Shown here one piece after another: positions 26,172 through 35,288 of a stretch of 64,000 nucleotides of DNA (the first letter of the stretch is position 1; the number at the start of each line of letters is the position of its first letter). This DNA comes from DASQYE01 sp036389315. Its GTDB lineage: Bacteria; Acidobacteriota; Blastocatellia; Pyrinomonadales; Pyrinomonadaceae. The notes beneath the pieces were generated by a model that saw nothing but the letters and a program-made list of their open reading frames with translations, ran no database searches and was not told the DNA's origin. The DNA lies in the NCBI GenBank assembly GCA_036389315.1, contig DASVQF010000046.1, positions 1 to 64,000 of the forward strand, in the 5' to 3' direction. Both the position numbers and the translations under genes were made by a program.

Positions 26172-29100
26172 TTAAAAATTGAACCTCCCTTGAATCTCAA
26201 TCACGCGGCCCGCCAGGCCCCGCTCGGAGCGTGCGAAGTTCGGGTCTGTAATGACGGTGCTTGAGGTGTTGAAGCCGAAGGGTTGCAGGTTCAGAATATT
26301 GAAGAGGTTGAAGAAGTTCGCCTTGATCTCGAAGAAGGCCCCTTCTCCGAGGAAGCTCGGCATGCCGAACCGCTTGGCGACGGCCATGTCTACGTCGAAA
26401 TAACGCGGCCCACGGAAAGAGTTGCGCCCTATCCCCGGCAGAAGTCCGGCCACGGGAGTACCCGCAGCGCCCGTCGCGCCTATTGTGGAAAAGAACCTCG
26501 CTCCGCCACCCGGAAAGTTGCTGCCCGTAATAAACGCTTCGTTGGAAGAGTCCGTGCCCGCGCCGCCGAAATATGCCGTGGGCCGCGCCGGGCAGATAAT
26601 CGGGCGATTACCGCTCGGGCAGTTTCCGATGACGGGCGTCCATGGAAAACCCGTGTGGTAAGTGACTATGCCGTTGACTTGCCAGCCACCCAGGATTTTG
26701 CCCGCCAGGCTCTTCTGATTCCTCAAGAAGGGCAAGTCCCAGAGGCCCGATAAGACGAAGTTGTGGCGCACATCATAGTCCGATGGCCCGCGCTCCTGAC
26801 GCGGGTCGAGCGGGTAGGTCGGATTGGTCGCCGCGCCGATCGCTTCGCTTGAGACCACGTCTATTGACTTACTCCAACGATAGTTCGTGTCGAACTGAAA
26901 GCCACGACTGAAGCGGCGCGAAAGGCGCACGATCAGCGCGTTGTAGCTCGCAGTAGTGTCGGGTATCGGGAAGAAGACGGCCGAGGCGAAGAAGCTATTG
27001 GGGTCATTCGGATAGAGAAATCTCTGATTGACGAGGCGCACAAGCTTACGGCTCGCGCTGCCCTGGAAACCTACCTCGGCCGTCAGGTTGAGCGGTAAAG
27101 TGTACTGCGTCTCTAACGAGTAGGTGTAGACGTAAGGCGTCGGTACTTCCGCCGGAGCGCCGTAGATTTCCACCTGCTTCGTCCCCGCCTCTGTGTTCGT
27201 AGGTATTCCTCTTGAGTTGAAATTCAGGATGAGCGCAGGGTTCGTGGGATAGCTGAAGGGCGTGTTGTTTGCGCCGAGCGCGTAGAGAATCTGGCCGCCC
27301 GCAAAGGGCGCGCTGAACTCGTTGCCCGTTCCGCAGCAGATCGTGTAGCGCGCCTGGAAGGGCGGGTTGGCCCGCGCGTTGGCGAAGAGCACGACGGGCA
27401 GGCGGTTATATGCCACGCCGAAGCCGCCGCGAATCACCAAGCGATTTTCTCTCAGCAGTCCGCCAAGCGCGTCGCCCCAATTGGGGCTGTAGGCGAAGCC
27501 GAAGCGCGGCGCAAAGTTGTTACGGTCGGGCGGATACAGCTCGCTCAGCCCGCTCACTATGCTCGCGCCCGTCAACTCCTGCCCGCCCGATGAGCCCAGC
27601 ACGAGGTTACTGATCGTGCTGTTCTTCTCCCTCAACGGCGTGAAGTATTCGTAGCGCAGGCCGAGGTTCAAGGTCAGGTTGGGCCTGGCCTTCCAGTCGT
27701 CCTGCGCGAAGAGGGCGAAGGTTCCTGTGCGGAAATAGCGTTGCGAGTTGGGCGGCCCTCCCGTCTGCGGGTTGGCCGCGATCTGGTAGAAGAGCGGCGT
27801 GTCGTTGGCGAAATTCCAGAGGCCGCCCATCGTAAAGAGCGGGCGCGCGGCCCCGAGCAGGTTGTTGTTGTCCTGCTCCTTGCGTATCTCCACGCCGAAG
27901 CTGAGGCCGTGGTTGCCCGCCACCATTCTCAACGTGTCGCGGAACTCGAAAGTGTTCTCGGCGAAGATGCCGGGCGTCGTCTCCGAGTAAGGCGCGCCGA
28001 TCTTGATGGTCTTGTTGAGCGCGCCGGGCAGGCCGAAAGACTCTATCTCTATCTTCGGAATGCCGAAGTTGGTCGTGCTCGACGACTCAAGCTCGTTGAA
28101 GGCGAAGCGCGTCGCGTTCAGGCGCGCCTCGTTGACCATCGTTGCCGAGAGGACGCGGTTGTAGGTGATGGTGATGAGCGAGTTGGCCGGGTTCGTGATG
28201 ATGTCCGCGCCGGGCCGCCCGTTTGATTCCGATTGGCCCTGCGAGCCGAAAAAGCGGGAGCGGTAGCCGCTGATCGCCAGCGTGTCGCTCGCCGTCAGAT
28301 TGAAATCGAAGCGCAGGTTGTACTGATTGCCCCGGCTGATGTTCGGCAGCGTGATCTGTGCAAACTGAACGTCGGGTATACCATCCAGGCCGCCGCCGAT
28401 GGAGTTGCTTGATAGCACGTACTGGCCGCGTGCTCCGGTGGGCGAGCCGATGTCCAGGCCGCCCGCGACCTGCTGGCAGGCCGTGCTGCCCGCGCTATAA
28501 CCGGCCGCCGTGCAGGCTACCGGGATGACGCCCGCGATGCGCGGCGCGATGCCGGGCGAGCCGAGGATAGTGGCGGCGATGCTGCCCGGCCTGATCTGCC
28601 GGACGAGCGTACGGAACTGCGGCGTCTCGACGAAAGTGTTGACCGTATCGGCCGAGCTACTGCGCAATCCCTCGTAGGAGAAGAAGAAGAAGGCCCGGTT
28701 CTCGCCGCTGTAGACGGAGCGGCCCCCTTCACCGAAGCGCGGCAGGTAGAGCGGCCCGCCGAGGCTTCCGCCGAACTGGTTGAGCCGCTGGTTGACTCTG
28801 ACGGGCGGCGCATTGTTGATGCCACCATACTTGTTGAAGGCGTTGAGGCCGGGGCTGTTGTTCTTGAGAAAGAGGCTGCCGTGAAAATCGTTCGTGCCGT
28901 TCTGCGAGACCGTCAAAATCTGCGCGCCGGAGTTGCGCCCGAACTCTGCCGAATAGCTATTGGCGATGACGCGCACCTCTTTGACCGATTCCTGGTTGGG
29001 CGTGATGACGGCAGCGCCGCCGTGCGTCAGGCTGTTGACGCTCGTCCCGTCGATCTGAAAGTTATTGGCGGCGAGGCGCTGGCCGTTGGCCGAAATCTGG

Positions 29101-29705
29101 ACTTGATTCTCGGTCTGAAAGACTGAGCGGCTTGAGCCGCCGGGCCCGGGCTGGTTGGGCAGATTGGCAGCCGCGCCCGTGCCGCTGCGCGCGCCCTCGC
29201 CGAAGACGCCGGGCGTGAGGCGGGCCAACTGGTAAGGGTCGCGTCCGAACTGCGGGAGTTGGCGCACCTCAATGGTGGTGATCGCTTTATTGATATTGGC
29301 GTTCTCGGTTTCGAGCTGCGGGCCGCCTTCGTCCGTGACGGTGACGACTTCGCTGACGCCGCCGGCTTCGAGGCGGATGTCTACGCCCTCTATGTTCTCG
29401 GCGTTAATGGTCATGTTCTCGATGACCTGTTTTTTGAAGCCGGGCGCTTCGGCGCTCAGCGAGTAGCTGCCCGGCGGCAGGTTCGAGAAGCGATAGAAGC
29501 CGCTGTCGCTGCTGATGGTCTGTTGTGTCTTGGCGGTCTCATTGCTGGTCAGAGTGACGGTTGCGCCCTGCACGACGGCCCCCGCCGGGTCTGTGACTGA
29601 GCCCTGCACTCCGGCCCTGAACTGCGCGCTCGCGGCTGTCGCAAGCCATAAGATCAAGAGCCCACAGAGAGTGAAGCGGAAAGTGGCAGCAAGAATGTGA
29701 CGCAT
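26172..29705 (-). CDS. TonB-dependent receptor-like protein with N-terminal carboxypeptidase-regulatory domain, second copy
   Basis: A 1177-residue outer membrane protein. It has a signal peptide (MRHILAATFRFTLCGLLILW through ASAQ), a CarboxypepD_reg-like domain (about 30-115; GSVTDPAGAVVQGATVTLTS, GFYRFSNLPPGSYSLSAEAP), a plug domain (QLPQFGRDPYQLARLTPGV, NFQIDGTSVN, NSYSAEFGRNSGAQI) and a beta-barrel with many aromatic-ended strands, closing with IEIQGRFNF. It is the common acidobacterial type that lacks a clear TonB box. The ligand is unknown. It is monocistronic, with a possible promoter at 29924-29952 and a long leader of about 210 bases. Confidence 0.92.
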   Translation of the reverse strand: MRHILAATFRFTLCGLLILWLATAASAQFRAGVQGSVTDPAGAVVQGATVTLTSNETAKTQQTISSDSGFYRFSNLPPGSYSLSAEAPGFKKQVIENMTINAENIEGVDIRLEAGGVSEVVTVTDEGGPQLETENANINKAITTIEVRQLPQFGRDPYQLARLTPGVFGEGARSGTGAAANLPNQPGPGGSSRSVFQTENQVQISANGQRLAANNFQIDGTSVNSLTHGGAAVITPNQESVKEVRVIANSYSAEFGRNSGAQILTVSQNGTNDFHGSLFLKNNSPGLNAFNKYGGINNAPPVRVNQRLNQFGGSLGGPLYLPRFGEGGRSVYSGENRAFFFFSYEGLRSSSADTVNTFVETPQFRTLVRQIRPGSIAATILGSPGIAPRIAGVIPVACTAAGYSAGSTACQQVAGGLDIGSPTGARGQYVLSSNSIGGGLDGIPDVQFAQITLPNISRGNQYNLRFDFNLTASDTLAISGYRSRFFGSQGQSESNGRPGADIITNPANSLITITYNRVLSATMVNEARLNATRFAFNELESSSTTNFGIPKIEIESFGLPGALNKTIKIGAPYSETTPGIFAENTFEFRDTLRMVAGNHGLSFGVEIRKEQDNNNLLGAARPLFTMGGLWNFANDTPLFYQIAANPQTGGPPNSQRYFRTGTFALFAQDDWKARPNLTLNLGLRYEYFTPLREKNSTISNLVLGSSGGQELTGASIVSGLSELYPPDRNNFAPRFGFAYSPNWGDALGGLLRENRLVIRGGFGVAYNRLPVVLFANARANPPFQARYTICCGTGNEFSAPFAGGQILYALGANNTPFSYPTNPALILNFNSRGIPTNTEAGTKQVEIYGAPAEVPTPYVYTYSLETQYTLPLNLTAEVGFQGSASRKLVRLVNQRFLYPNDPNSFFASAVFFPIPDTTASYNALIVRLSRRFSRGFQFDTNYRWSKSIDVVSSEAIGAATNPTYPLDPRQERGPSDYDVRHNFVLSGLWDLPFLRNQKSLAGKILGGWQVNGIVTYHTGFPWTPVIGNCPSGNRPIICPARPTAYFGGAGTDSSNEAFITGSNFPGGGARFFSTIGATGAAGTPVAGLLPGIGRNSFRGPRYFDVDMAVAKRFGMPSFLGEGAFFEIKANFFNLFNILNLQPFGFNTSSTVITDPNFARSERGLAGRVIEIQGRFNF

Positions 29706-30087
29706 AAGTTGGTAGCCTCCCTGGTTGGGAACGCTCGCCGGGGCGCAGCTTGCCTCGACTGAACAGAGAAGGCTGCGCGCGGACGAGTAGTGAGAAAACG
29801 CCCTCTTCGTGCAAAGAGAAAATACGATTTAAAGAATGGCCGGTCATCACCTGAAACGGCGAACCCGTAGAGATTGCGGCCTGCGGTTTCGGCGATCAAC
29901 TCTCTGTTGGGGAACGTGGGGACAAAGTATCACCGAAAGATGAAAAATACAATGGAAATAGAAATCCGCCCTATTCTGAAACTTTCTGTTGACAGCCGGG
30001 GGCGGGCGAACGTAAAAAACTTATAGGGTCACAAGCTTCGGCAGCCCCAGCGACCTCACAACCATCAACCTTCCACAGAGTCCTTCC
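29706..30087. promoter_or_regulatory. Divergent intergenic region with two candidate promoters
   Basis: This gap separates the TonB receptor (minus) from an exported protein (plus). Minus strand: -35 TTGTAT (29952-29947) and -10 TACTTT (29929-29924), 17-bp spacer. Plus strand: -35 TTGACA (29989-29994) and a weak -10 TAAAAA (30013-30018), 18-bp spacer. No ORF or repeat is convincing here. Confidence 0.4.
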
Positions 30088-31260
30088 ATGAAAAAGCTCA
30101 AGACGTTTCGTACACGCTTCACCCTCCTGACTATCGTGCTCATAGCATGCCTCTTATCTTCCGCATCGGCGCAGGTCGAGACGAAAGTGATCTGCAAGGA
30201 CGCGCCTCTGCCCGGAGGCTACAAGGTTGTCGGAGAGACTGCGGCCGGCTCCTGTCCCGGCAAGAAGGGCCTGCTCATCCAGAAGACGCACGCGCAGGCG
30301 CGCGCCGAGATTGTTATCCTGCCCGCCGCGCCCGAGCCGCAGGCGGGCCCGAAGGCTCAACGGATTCCCGTGCGAACCGGCACGGGGCCGTGCAAGGTCA
30401 ACGGCGGCATTCCGCTCAACAGCATCGAGTCCAAAGTCTCCAACATCCGTTTCAACCTGTGCATTGGAAAGCTCGCGAGCGGCAATTGCGTGACGATGGC
30501 TCTCTACGAAAGCCAGATCACGCGCGACATCTACACGCCCTACGCCTTCGGCCTGCCCTCTGTCTACAAGGGAGAGGTCGAGCTGATTAACGACACCTCT
30601 CAGCCTCCCAAACAGTTCGGCGAGCTGCATCAGTTGATTGACGGCACGGCCGTCCCGCCCTACTTCAAACAGCCCATGCGCCAGATCAAGCTGCCGGACG
30701 GCTTGATGGACGTGGCCATCTTGAGCGAATGGGAGTACGACCTGCGCTTCTACCAGCCCAAAGACGTTGGGCCCAAAGAGAACGGCCTCTACACCTTCAC
30801 AGGCTTCCCCCGCATCGTCTGGAAGATCAAGAACCCGGAGCCGCCTTCGCTGGGCCGCTTGCAGATCATCAAGACCAGGGATGACAGGGACGACGTGACG
30901 GAGTTCACCTACGACGAGGCCGAAGACAAGTGGGCCATGTTCCGAAACGGCTCATGGGTGACTATCAAAAGCTCTGCCGTTAATCCCGAGAACCCTTGCG
31001 AGCGGATAGAGACGCGACTCGATAGAGAGGGCACAGAGGTTACGAAGACGATCAAGATATTTCGCGCCTTCCCCTGGGGGCAGGAGATAGTCAAGGAGAT
31101 AGAAGACCCCGACGGGAAGGCGCTCACGACGACCTACACTTATTTCGAGGAGAAGAACGGCCCGCACTACAGGTTTCCCAAAAGCATCACGTACCCGGAC
31201 GGCACAGTGGAATTGCAGAACGAGCAGCCCGACCCGACCATGAGCGGCCGCCCACGATGA
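30088..31260 (+). CDS. Exported protein of unknown function
   Basis: A 390-residue protein with a clear signal peptide (FTLLTIVLIACLLSSASAQ). The mature part begins with a small Cys-containing region (VICKDAPLPGGYKVV, GSCPGKKG), then about 200 residues without recognised motifs, and a C-terminal part with YD/RHS-like strand patterns (VTEFTYDEAEDKWAMFRNGSW, TTTYTYFEEKNGPHYRFPKSITYPDG). RHS-type repeats suggest an extracellular beta-structure, but there are too few for a toxin-type RHS protein. The stop overlaps the annotated ATG of the murD-like gene by ATGA, although that gene probably starts later from its own promoter. Confidence 0.8.
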   Translation: MKKLKTFRTRFTLLTIVLIACLLSSASAQVETKVICKDAPLPGGYKVVGETAAGSCPGKKGLLIQKTHAQARAEIVILPAAPEPQAGPKAQRIPVRTGTGPCKVNGGIPLNSIESKVSNIRFNLCIGKLASGNCVTMALYESQITRDIYTPYAFGLPSVYKGEVELINDTSQPPKQFGELHQLIDGTAVPPYFKQPMRQIKLPDGLMDVAILSEWEYDLRFYQPKDVGPKENGLYTFTGFPRIVWKIKNPEPPSLGRLQIIKTRDDRDDVTEFTYDEAEDKWAMFRNGSWVTIKSSAVNPENPCERIETRLDREGTEVTKTIKIFRAFPWGQEIVKEIEDPDGKALTTTYTYFEEKNGPHYRFPKSITYPDGTVELQNEQPDPTMSGRPR

Positions 31261-32774
31261 GCCTGTCTCGCGCGGGCTCCGTTGCAAAAAAGGTGTTCTC
31301 GCATATAATCAAGTCTTCGCGTTCACTCAAAACTCATCCGGTCAGGTCTGCTATTATTCTGGAAGAGATAAAAAATAGGACGACAGCCCTGCTCGGCTTC
31401 GGCGTCGAGGGACAGTCCACTTACGAATTCCTTCGCGGCCGCTTTCCGCGAAAGCCGCTCGTCATCGCCGACAAGCAGCCTTTAGAGAAGCTCGACATCA
31501 GGCCCGACGTTTTAGAGCTGCTGCGAAATGACACGGCGGCGCGCCTCCATTGCGGCGACGATTACGAACGCGCTCTGGGCCAACAAGAAGTGATCGTCAA
31601 GGCCCCTGGCATCCCCTTCACTCACCCGGCTCTTCTCGCCGCCGAAAGTCGCGGCGCTTTTGTCACTTCGCAGTTGGAGATTTTTTTCGAGCTTTGCGAC
31701 CGGCGAAGAACCATCGGCGTGACTGGAACGAAAGGGAAAAGCACAACGTCGTCGCTCCTGCACAAGATACTGGTGACGGCCGGAATGGACGCGCTGCTGT
31801 GCGGAAATATCGGAGAGCCGCCGCTCTCAAAAATCAAGGAGGCTTCCTCAGACACGCTCTTCGTGCTTGAGCTGTCGAGCTATCAATTGGAGCGACTCAA
31901 GACCAGCCCGCACATAGCCGTCCTGCTCAACATAGTCCCGGAGCACCTGGACTATCACAAGGACTTTCCGGCTTACGTCTCGGCCAAGGAGAACATAGCC
32001 AGGTTCCAGACGGAAGGCGATTTTCTGGTCTTCAATTACGACTATCCGCTTCCGGCGGAAATAGCGCGGCGCACGCGGGCCAACACGTTCCCCTTCAGTA
32101 TGACGAGCGCCGTCAGGCCCGGCTGCTTCACCGCAGGCGAAGCGATTCGCTTTTCCGACGGCAGAGAAGAGCGTGAGGTTCTGGCCCTCAGCGACATCCC
32201 GCTGCTCGGAGAATTTAACCGGCAGAACGTGCTCGCGGCCGTGGCGGCGGCCTTGATCCTCGGAGCGCGGCCGGAAGCCGTGCGCGACGGCGTCAGGGAT
32301 TTCAAATCGCTGCCGCATCGGCTCGAACTGGTCGGAGAATACGACGGCGTTCTCTTCTATGACGATTCGATCTCGACCGTCCCGGAATGCACTCTGAGCG
32401 CGCTCAGCGCCCTGGGCCCAAGCGTCCAGACATTAATTCTCGGCGGGCATGACCGTCACCTGGACTACTCGGACTTCGCGCGCCAACTCTTCTCGACCGG
32501 CGTCGAGAACCTGATTCTTTTTCCTCCCACGGGAAGAATGATCTGGGCGGCGATTGAGGCTGCCGACAATCGTGCGGCAGATAGGTTCAAAGTATTTCCG
32601 GTCGAAACGATGGAGGAGGCCGTCGGAATCGCGTTCGCCAATACGACGCGCGGGAGAACCTGCCTGCTCTCGCCGGCTTCGCCCAGTTACAGCAACTTCA
32701 AGAACTACCGGGCGCGCGGCGAGGCGTTCAAGAACTGCATACGGGCGCGCGGCCGCCGCTCCTCGGGAGCCTGA
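31257..32774 (+). CDS. murD2: MurD-type Mur ligase, probable UDP-MurNAc-L-Ala--L-Glu ligase (MurD2)
   Basis: A Mur ligase of up to 505 residues that adds glutamate to UDP-MurNAc-L-alanine in the cytoplasm. It has a MurD-like N-terminal domain (ALLGFGVEGQSTYEFL), the ATP loop GVTGTKGKSTTS (154-165 from the first ATG), SSYQLE, a carbamylated-lysine region (HLDYHKDFPAYVSAKENI), and the C-terminal domain with HRLELVGEYDGVLFYDDSI and LGGHDRHLDY. The convergent MurL-like gene two positions downstream implies it belongs to the MurD2 type that uses L-Glu instead of D-Glu. The first 30 or so codons look non-coding: a promoter (31282-31309) lies inside them, and the domain begins near residue 40. No ATG, GTG or TTG is available between; ATT at 31353 or CTG at 31359 are candidates. 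Confidence 0.82.
   Translation: MSLSRAGSVAKKVFSHIIKSSRSLKTHPVRSAIILEEIKNRTTALLGFGVEGQSTYEFLRGRFPRKPLVIADKQPLEKLDIRPDVLELLRNDTAARLHCGDDYERALGQQEVIVKAPGIPFTHPALLAAESRGAFVTSQLEIFFELCDRRRTIGVTGTKGKSTTSSLLHKILVTAGMDALLCGNIGEPPLSKIKEASSDTLFVLELSSYQLERLKTSPHIAVLLNIVPEHLDYHKDFPAYVSAKENIARFQTEGDFLVFNYDYPLPAEIARRTRANTFPFSMTSAVRPGCFTAGEAIRFSDGREEREVLALSDIPLLGEFNRQNVLAAVAAALILGARPEAVRDGVRDFKSLPHRLELVGEYDGVLFYDDSISTVPECTLSALSALGPSVQTLILGGHDRHLDYSDFARQLFSTGVENLILFPPTGRMIWAAIEAADNRAADRFKVFPVETMEEAVGIAFANTTRGRTCLLSPASPSYSNFKNYRARGEAFKNCIRARGRRSSGA
31282..31309 (+). promoter_or_regulatory. Promoter inside the annotated 5' end of the murD-like gene
   Basis: -35 TTGCAA (31282-31287) and a perfect -10 TATAAT (31304-31309), 16-bp spacer. 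The predicted transcript starts near 31316, downstream of the ATG at 31257, so the Mur ligase would be translated from a later codon. Confidence 0.6.
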
Positions 32775-32796
32775 AGCTTCTTTCCGGATAAATCTT

Positions 32797-33633
32797 ATGG
32801 AGAACGAGATCGTTATCCGCTCGCTGACGACCCTAAGCGAGATCGAGCCCATCGAGAAATTACAAAAGGAGGTCTGGGGTTACGGGGCGACACTAGACGC
32901 CCCGTTCCCTTACCCGTCCCGCTGCCTTTTTGAGTTCGCAGAGAGCGGCGGCCTGGTGGCCGGGGCCTACCTGGGCGGCGAGAGGCTGATCGCCTTCGCA
33001 GCCGCCTGGATCGGCAGAGACAGGTTGACGGGCCAGCTATACCTTCACAGCCAACTGGTCGGCGTGCAGCAGGAGTTTCGTGATCGCGGCATAGGCTTTC
33101 GCCTCAAGCTCTACCAGCGGGAATATGCTTTAGCTTCGGGGCTCGCGCTGATTAAATGGACTTTCGACCCGCTTCAGGTGAGAAATGCCTACCTGAACCT
33201 GCACAAGCTCGGCGCAGAGGTTCGCAGGTTCGTGCCCGATTACTTCGGCCCGCTCGGCGGCAAGATGAACTTGGGGCTGGCCACAGACCGTTTCTGGGCC
33301 GAGTGGCAGATCACCACGCCGCTCAGGTCGGAACAGCCTGAGAGCGAAATCATAGATCGCTCCCGTCTCAAGTCAGTCAACCGCTTGGATGGGCCCAAAG
33401 AGGCGAGGCGCATCGTCGAGGTTGATACTGGTTTGGATGACGAGAGGCTGCTCGTCGAGCTGCCGAACAATATTCAGCAGTTGCGACAGACGCAGCCGCA
33501 GCTTGTCTCGGACTGGCAGCTCAAGCTTCGCACGGTCTTTAAGAGCTATCTGCCCCGCTACACTATCGTAGATATTTTGAGGGAGAGTGACAGCTCTTTC
33601 TACCTGCTAGAGCAAGGGCCCTTCACGGCCTGA
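32797..33633 (+). CDS. GNAT family acetyl/acyltransferase (COG3375-like)
   Basis: A 278-residue protein with a GNAT fold in its first 150 residues: LQKEVWGYG, the acyl-CoA-binding strand LYLHSQLVGVQQEFRDRGIGFRLKLYQ (the RGIGFRLK element is the pyrophosphate loop) and LALIKWTFDPLQVRNAYLNLHKLG. The remaining 130 residues are an extension typical of the COG3375 group. A member of that group, encoded in Geobacillus next to N-acylamino-acid racemase, N-succinylates D-amino acids; whether this gene does the same is not known. It starts 22 bp after the murD-like stop and converges with the murL-like gene one base later. The neighbours suggest a role with D- or L-glutamate or other amino acids of the cell wall. 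The start is chosen at the N-terminus of the fold; the ribosome-binding site is weak. Confidence 0.75.
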   Translation: MENEIVIRSLTTLSEIEPIEKLQKEVWGYGATLDAPFPYPSRCLFEFAESGGLVAGAYLGGERLIAFAAAWIGRDRLTGQLYLHSQLVGVQQEFRDRGIGFRLKLYQREYALASGLALIKWTFDPLQVRNAYLNLHKLGAEVRRFVPDYFGPLGGKMNLGLATDRFWAEWQITTPLRSEQPESEIIDRSRLKSVNRLDGPKEARRIVEVDTGLDDERLLVELPNNIQQLRQTQPQLVSDWQLKLRTVFKSYLPRYTIVDILRESDSSFYLLEQGPFTA

Positions 33634-33634
33634 G

Positions 33635-35026
33635 CTAACTTAGAGCGATTCTCTTCAACTGCGCCTTGATGAGTGATTCGTATGCGGGCGGTAAGGCGTG
33701 CTCCTCGCCCCAAGCCTGCATCAGGCTCTCGGCCTGCTCCGCTATCTCAGGGTTCAAGGGCAGGACGTTTTCGCGGCAAAACTCTAAGGCCGGGGGCAGA
33801 GAGCTTTCGCTTGATCGGGCCCGGCGCAGGCTCAGATGCAGCGCCGCGAATGTCTCCCTGACAGTTCCCACGCATTCAAACGGCTTATGCTCGGTGAGCC
33901 CGGCCAGCTCTTTAATCAACGGGATGGTCTCGGCGGATTCAAAGAGGTCTTTGCCGAAGATGTCTATCATGCGGTCGCGGCCTGCGAACGGGTAGAGCAT
34001 GGTGTAAACGGAAACGCACTTGGGACAGCGCCCGCACCAGCTATTCTCCTGCTGATTTCGATTGCAGCTTTTGAAGACCGGAAGGCAGGCGGGATATTCC
34101 GCGAGCAGGCGAGAGATTTGAATGTCGTAGAGCGGGCGCAGCAGACTGAAATAGTAGACGCTGGGAGAAATATAACGCGCGACGTAGGCTTGAAACTTCC
34201 GCTCGAAGCGAAAGGACTTGGAGTATTGATGATTGACTTCGCGGCCGAGGAACTCGACGTTCCCTTCGTCGCTGCTCCGCTCGTTTGAAACGATCACCCG
34301 GTCGTAGCCGCCTAATATCGCTCTTATCACGCCGAGGAAAGCCAGGTAGGCGGAGAACGGCGTGTGACCATTCAAGTAGCCCGCCCTGTTCAGCTCAAGC
34401 AGGGTCGGGTCAATGGTGCGCCTCACGATCAACAGCTCTTGTGGGCCCGCGCGCTGGGCCAACTCTTCGGCCGCCCGCGTCGGGTTCAGGAGCAGGCAGC
34501 CGAAATCTTTCCCGGCGGCACTTAGAAGCTGAAGCGAGAGCGCAGTGTCCTTGCCCCCGCTGGTGAGCACCAGGCTGCGATCACTTGGACGGGCAGCCTC
34601 GTATCTGTGCGGCTGCTCGTCTGCCTGCCTCTCGCTTCGGATTTTCACCAGACCGGGCTGCGTGTAATCTATCTTGTTAACGTAGAAATATTCGCCCATC
34701 CCGTGAAGGAGCAAGTCCTGCCACCACTCCCTTTGCTCCTCTGAGATCGCGCCGGCCCTGATTAAAATCTCGGGCGAGCACGCGGCCTTCCAATAGCTCA
34801 GGGTTTCGATCAGCCCTAGATGAAAGAAGAGATTGTCGAGGAGGCCCGCGTCCAACTCGTCCACCCTGGCCCAATCTACCGACTCGAAAACGACCTCGGG
34901 CTTGAACTCGATGTGAGGCTCTAAGGTAAAGTGAAACGTAACCTTCAGCGAATCCCCCGCGCGCTCCACCTTGAAATCATCGTAAGAGATGAAGGGATGC
35001 TTAGCTCTCAGCTCCTCAAACTGCAA
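33635..35026 (-). CDS. murL: MurL-like UDP-MurNAc-L-Ala-L-Glu epimerase
   Basis: A protein of about 463 residues resembling MurL, which in Xanthomonas oryzae epimerises the terminal L-Glu of UDP-MurNAc-L-Ala-L-Glu to D-Glu, using ATP, after MurD2 has added L-Glu. Visible features are a PP-loop-like SGGKDTALSL (about 156-165), VSNERSSDEGN, and a Cys cluster SCNRNQQENSWCGRCPKC near residue 325. The pairing with a MurD-type ligase in the same 4-kb block is the main support. The start is taken as TTG at 35026 (LQFEELRAKHPF): GGGAGG lies about eight bases upstream, whereas the upstream ATG cluster at 35077 has no ribosome-binding site and would add 17 basic residues encoded by a small hairpin region. 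Confidence 0.75.
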   Translation of the reverse strand: MQFEELRAKHPFISYDDFKVERAGDSLKVTFHFTLEPHIEFKPEVVFESVDWARVDELDAGLLDNLFFHLGLIETLSYWKAACSPEILIRAGAISEEQREWWQDLLLHGMGEYFYVNKIDYTQPGLVKIRSERQADEQPHRYEAARPSDRSLVLTSGGKDTALSLQLLSAAGKDFGCLLLNPTRAAEELAQRAGPQELLIVRRTIDPTLLELNRAGYLNGHTPFSAYLAFLGVIRAILGGYDRVIVSNERSSDEGNVEFLGREVNHQYSKSFRFERKFQAYVARYISPSVYYFSLLRPLYDIQISRLLAEYPACLPVFKSCNRNQQENSWCGRCPKCVSVYTMLYPFAGRDRMIDIFGKDLFESAETIPLIKELAGLTEHKPFECVGTVRETFAALHLSLRRARSSESSLPPALEFCRENVLPLNPEIAEQAESLMQAWGEEHALPPAYESLIKAQLKRIALS

Positions 35027-35097
35027 TCGGGTCGTCCTCCCTCGCGCGCCTTTCCGGCGCTTCAAAATTATCATCATCGGCCGTGAACGCTTCCCGC

Positions 35098-35143
35098 GTA
35101 AAAGCGAACAGGCGCGTCAGCCTTGGTGGCCTCGCGCCTGTTC
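35098..35143 (-). terminator. Intrinsic terminator between the integrase and the murL-like gene
   Basis: An 11-bp perfect stem, GAACAGGCGCG (35106-35116) with CGCGCCTGTTC (35133-35143), is followed on the minus strand by GCTTTTACG. It would stop transcripts coming from the integrated element before murL. The stretch 35144-35288 holds two further hairpins (GGCGGAA/TTCCGCC at 35180-35202 and CCCCGGC/GCCGGGG at 35265-35288) and no ORF; an attachment site could lie here but no matching repeat was found at the other side. Confidence 0.6.
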
Positions 35144-35288
35144 AGTGTCCGGTCAATGTCCTCACCCCATCAACCGGGAGGCGGAAAGATTCACCTTCCG
35201 CCCAAGTGCCCCCTAGTCTACAAGCCGCCACTATCTTTCGCAACTACTAATTCGACAATCTGCGCCCCGGCGCGCACGAAAGCCGGGG

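Noticed and set aside
32554..32796. Upstream extension of the GNAT ORF by 81 codons
   Set aside because: It overlaps the murD-like gene, is extremely Arg-rich, and the GNAT fold begins at the ATG at 32797.
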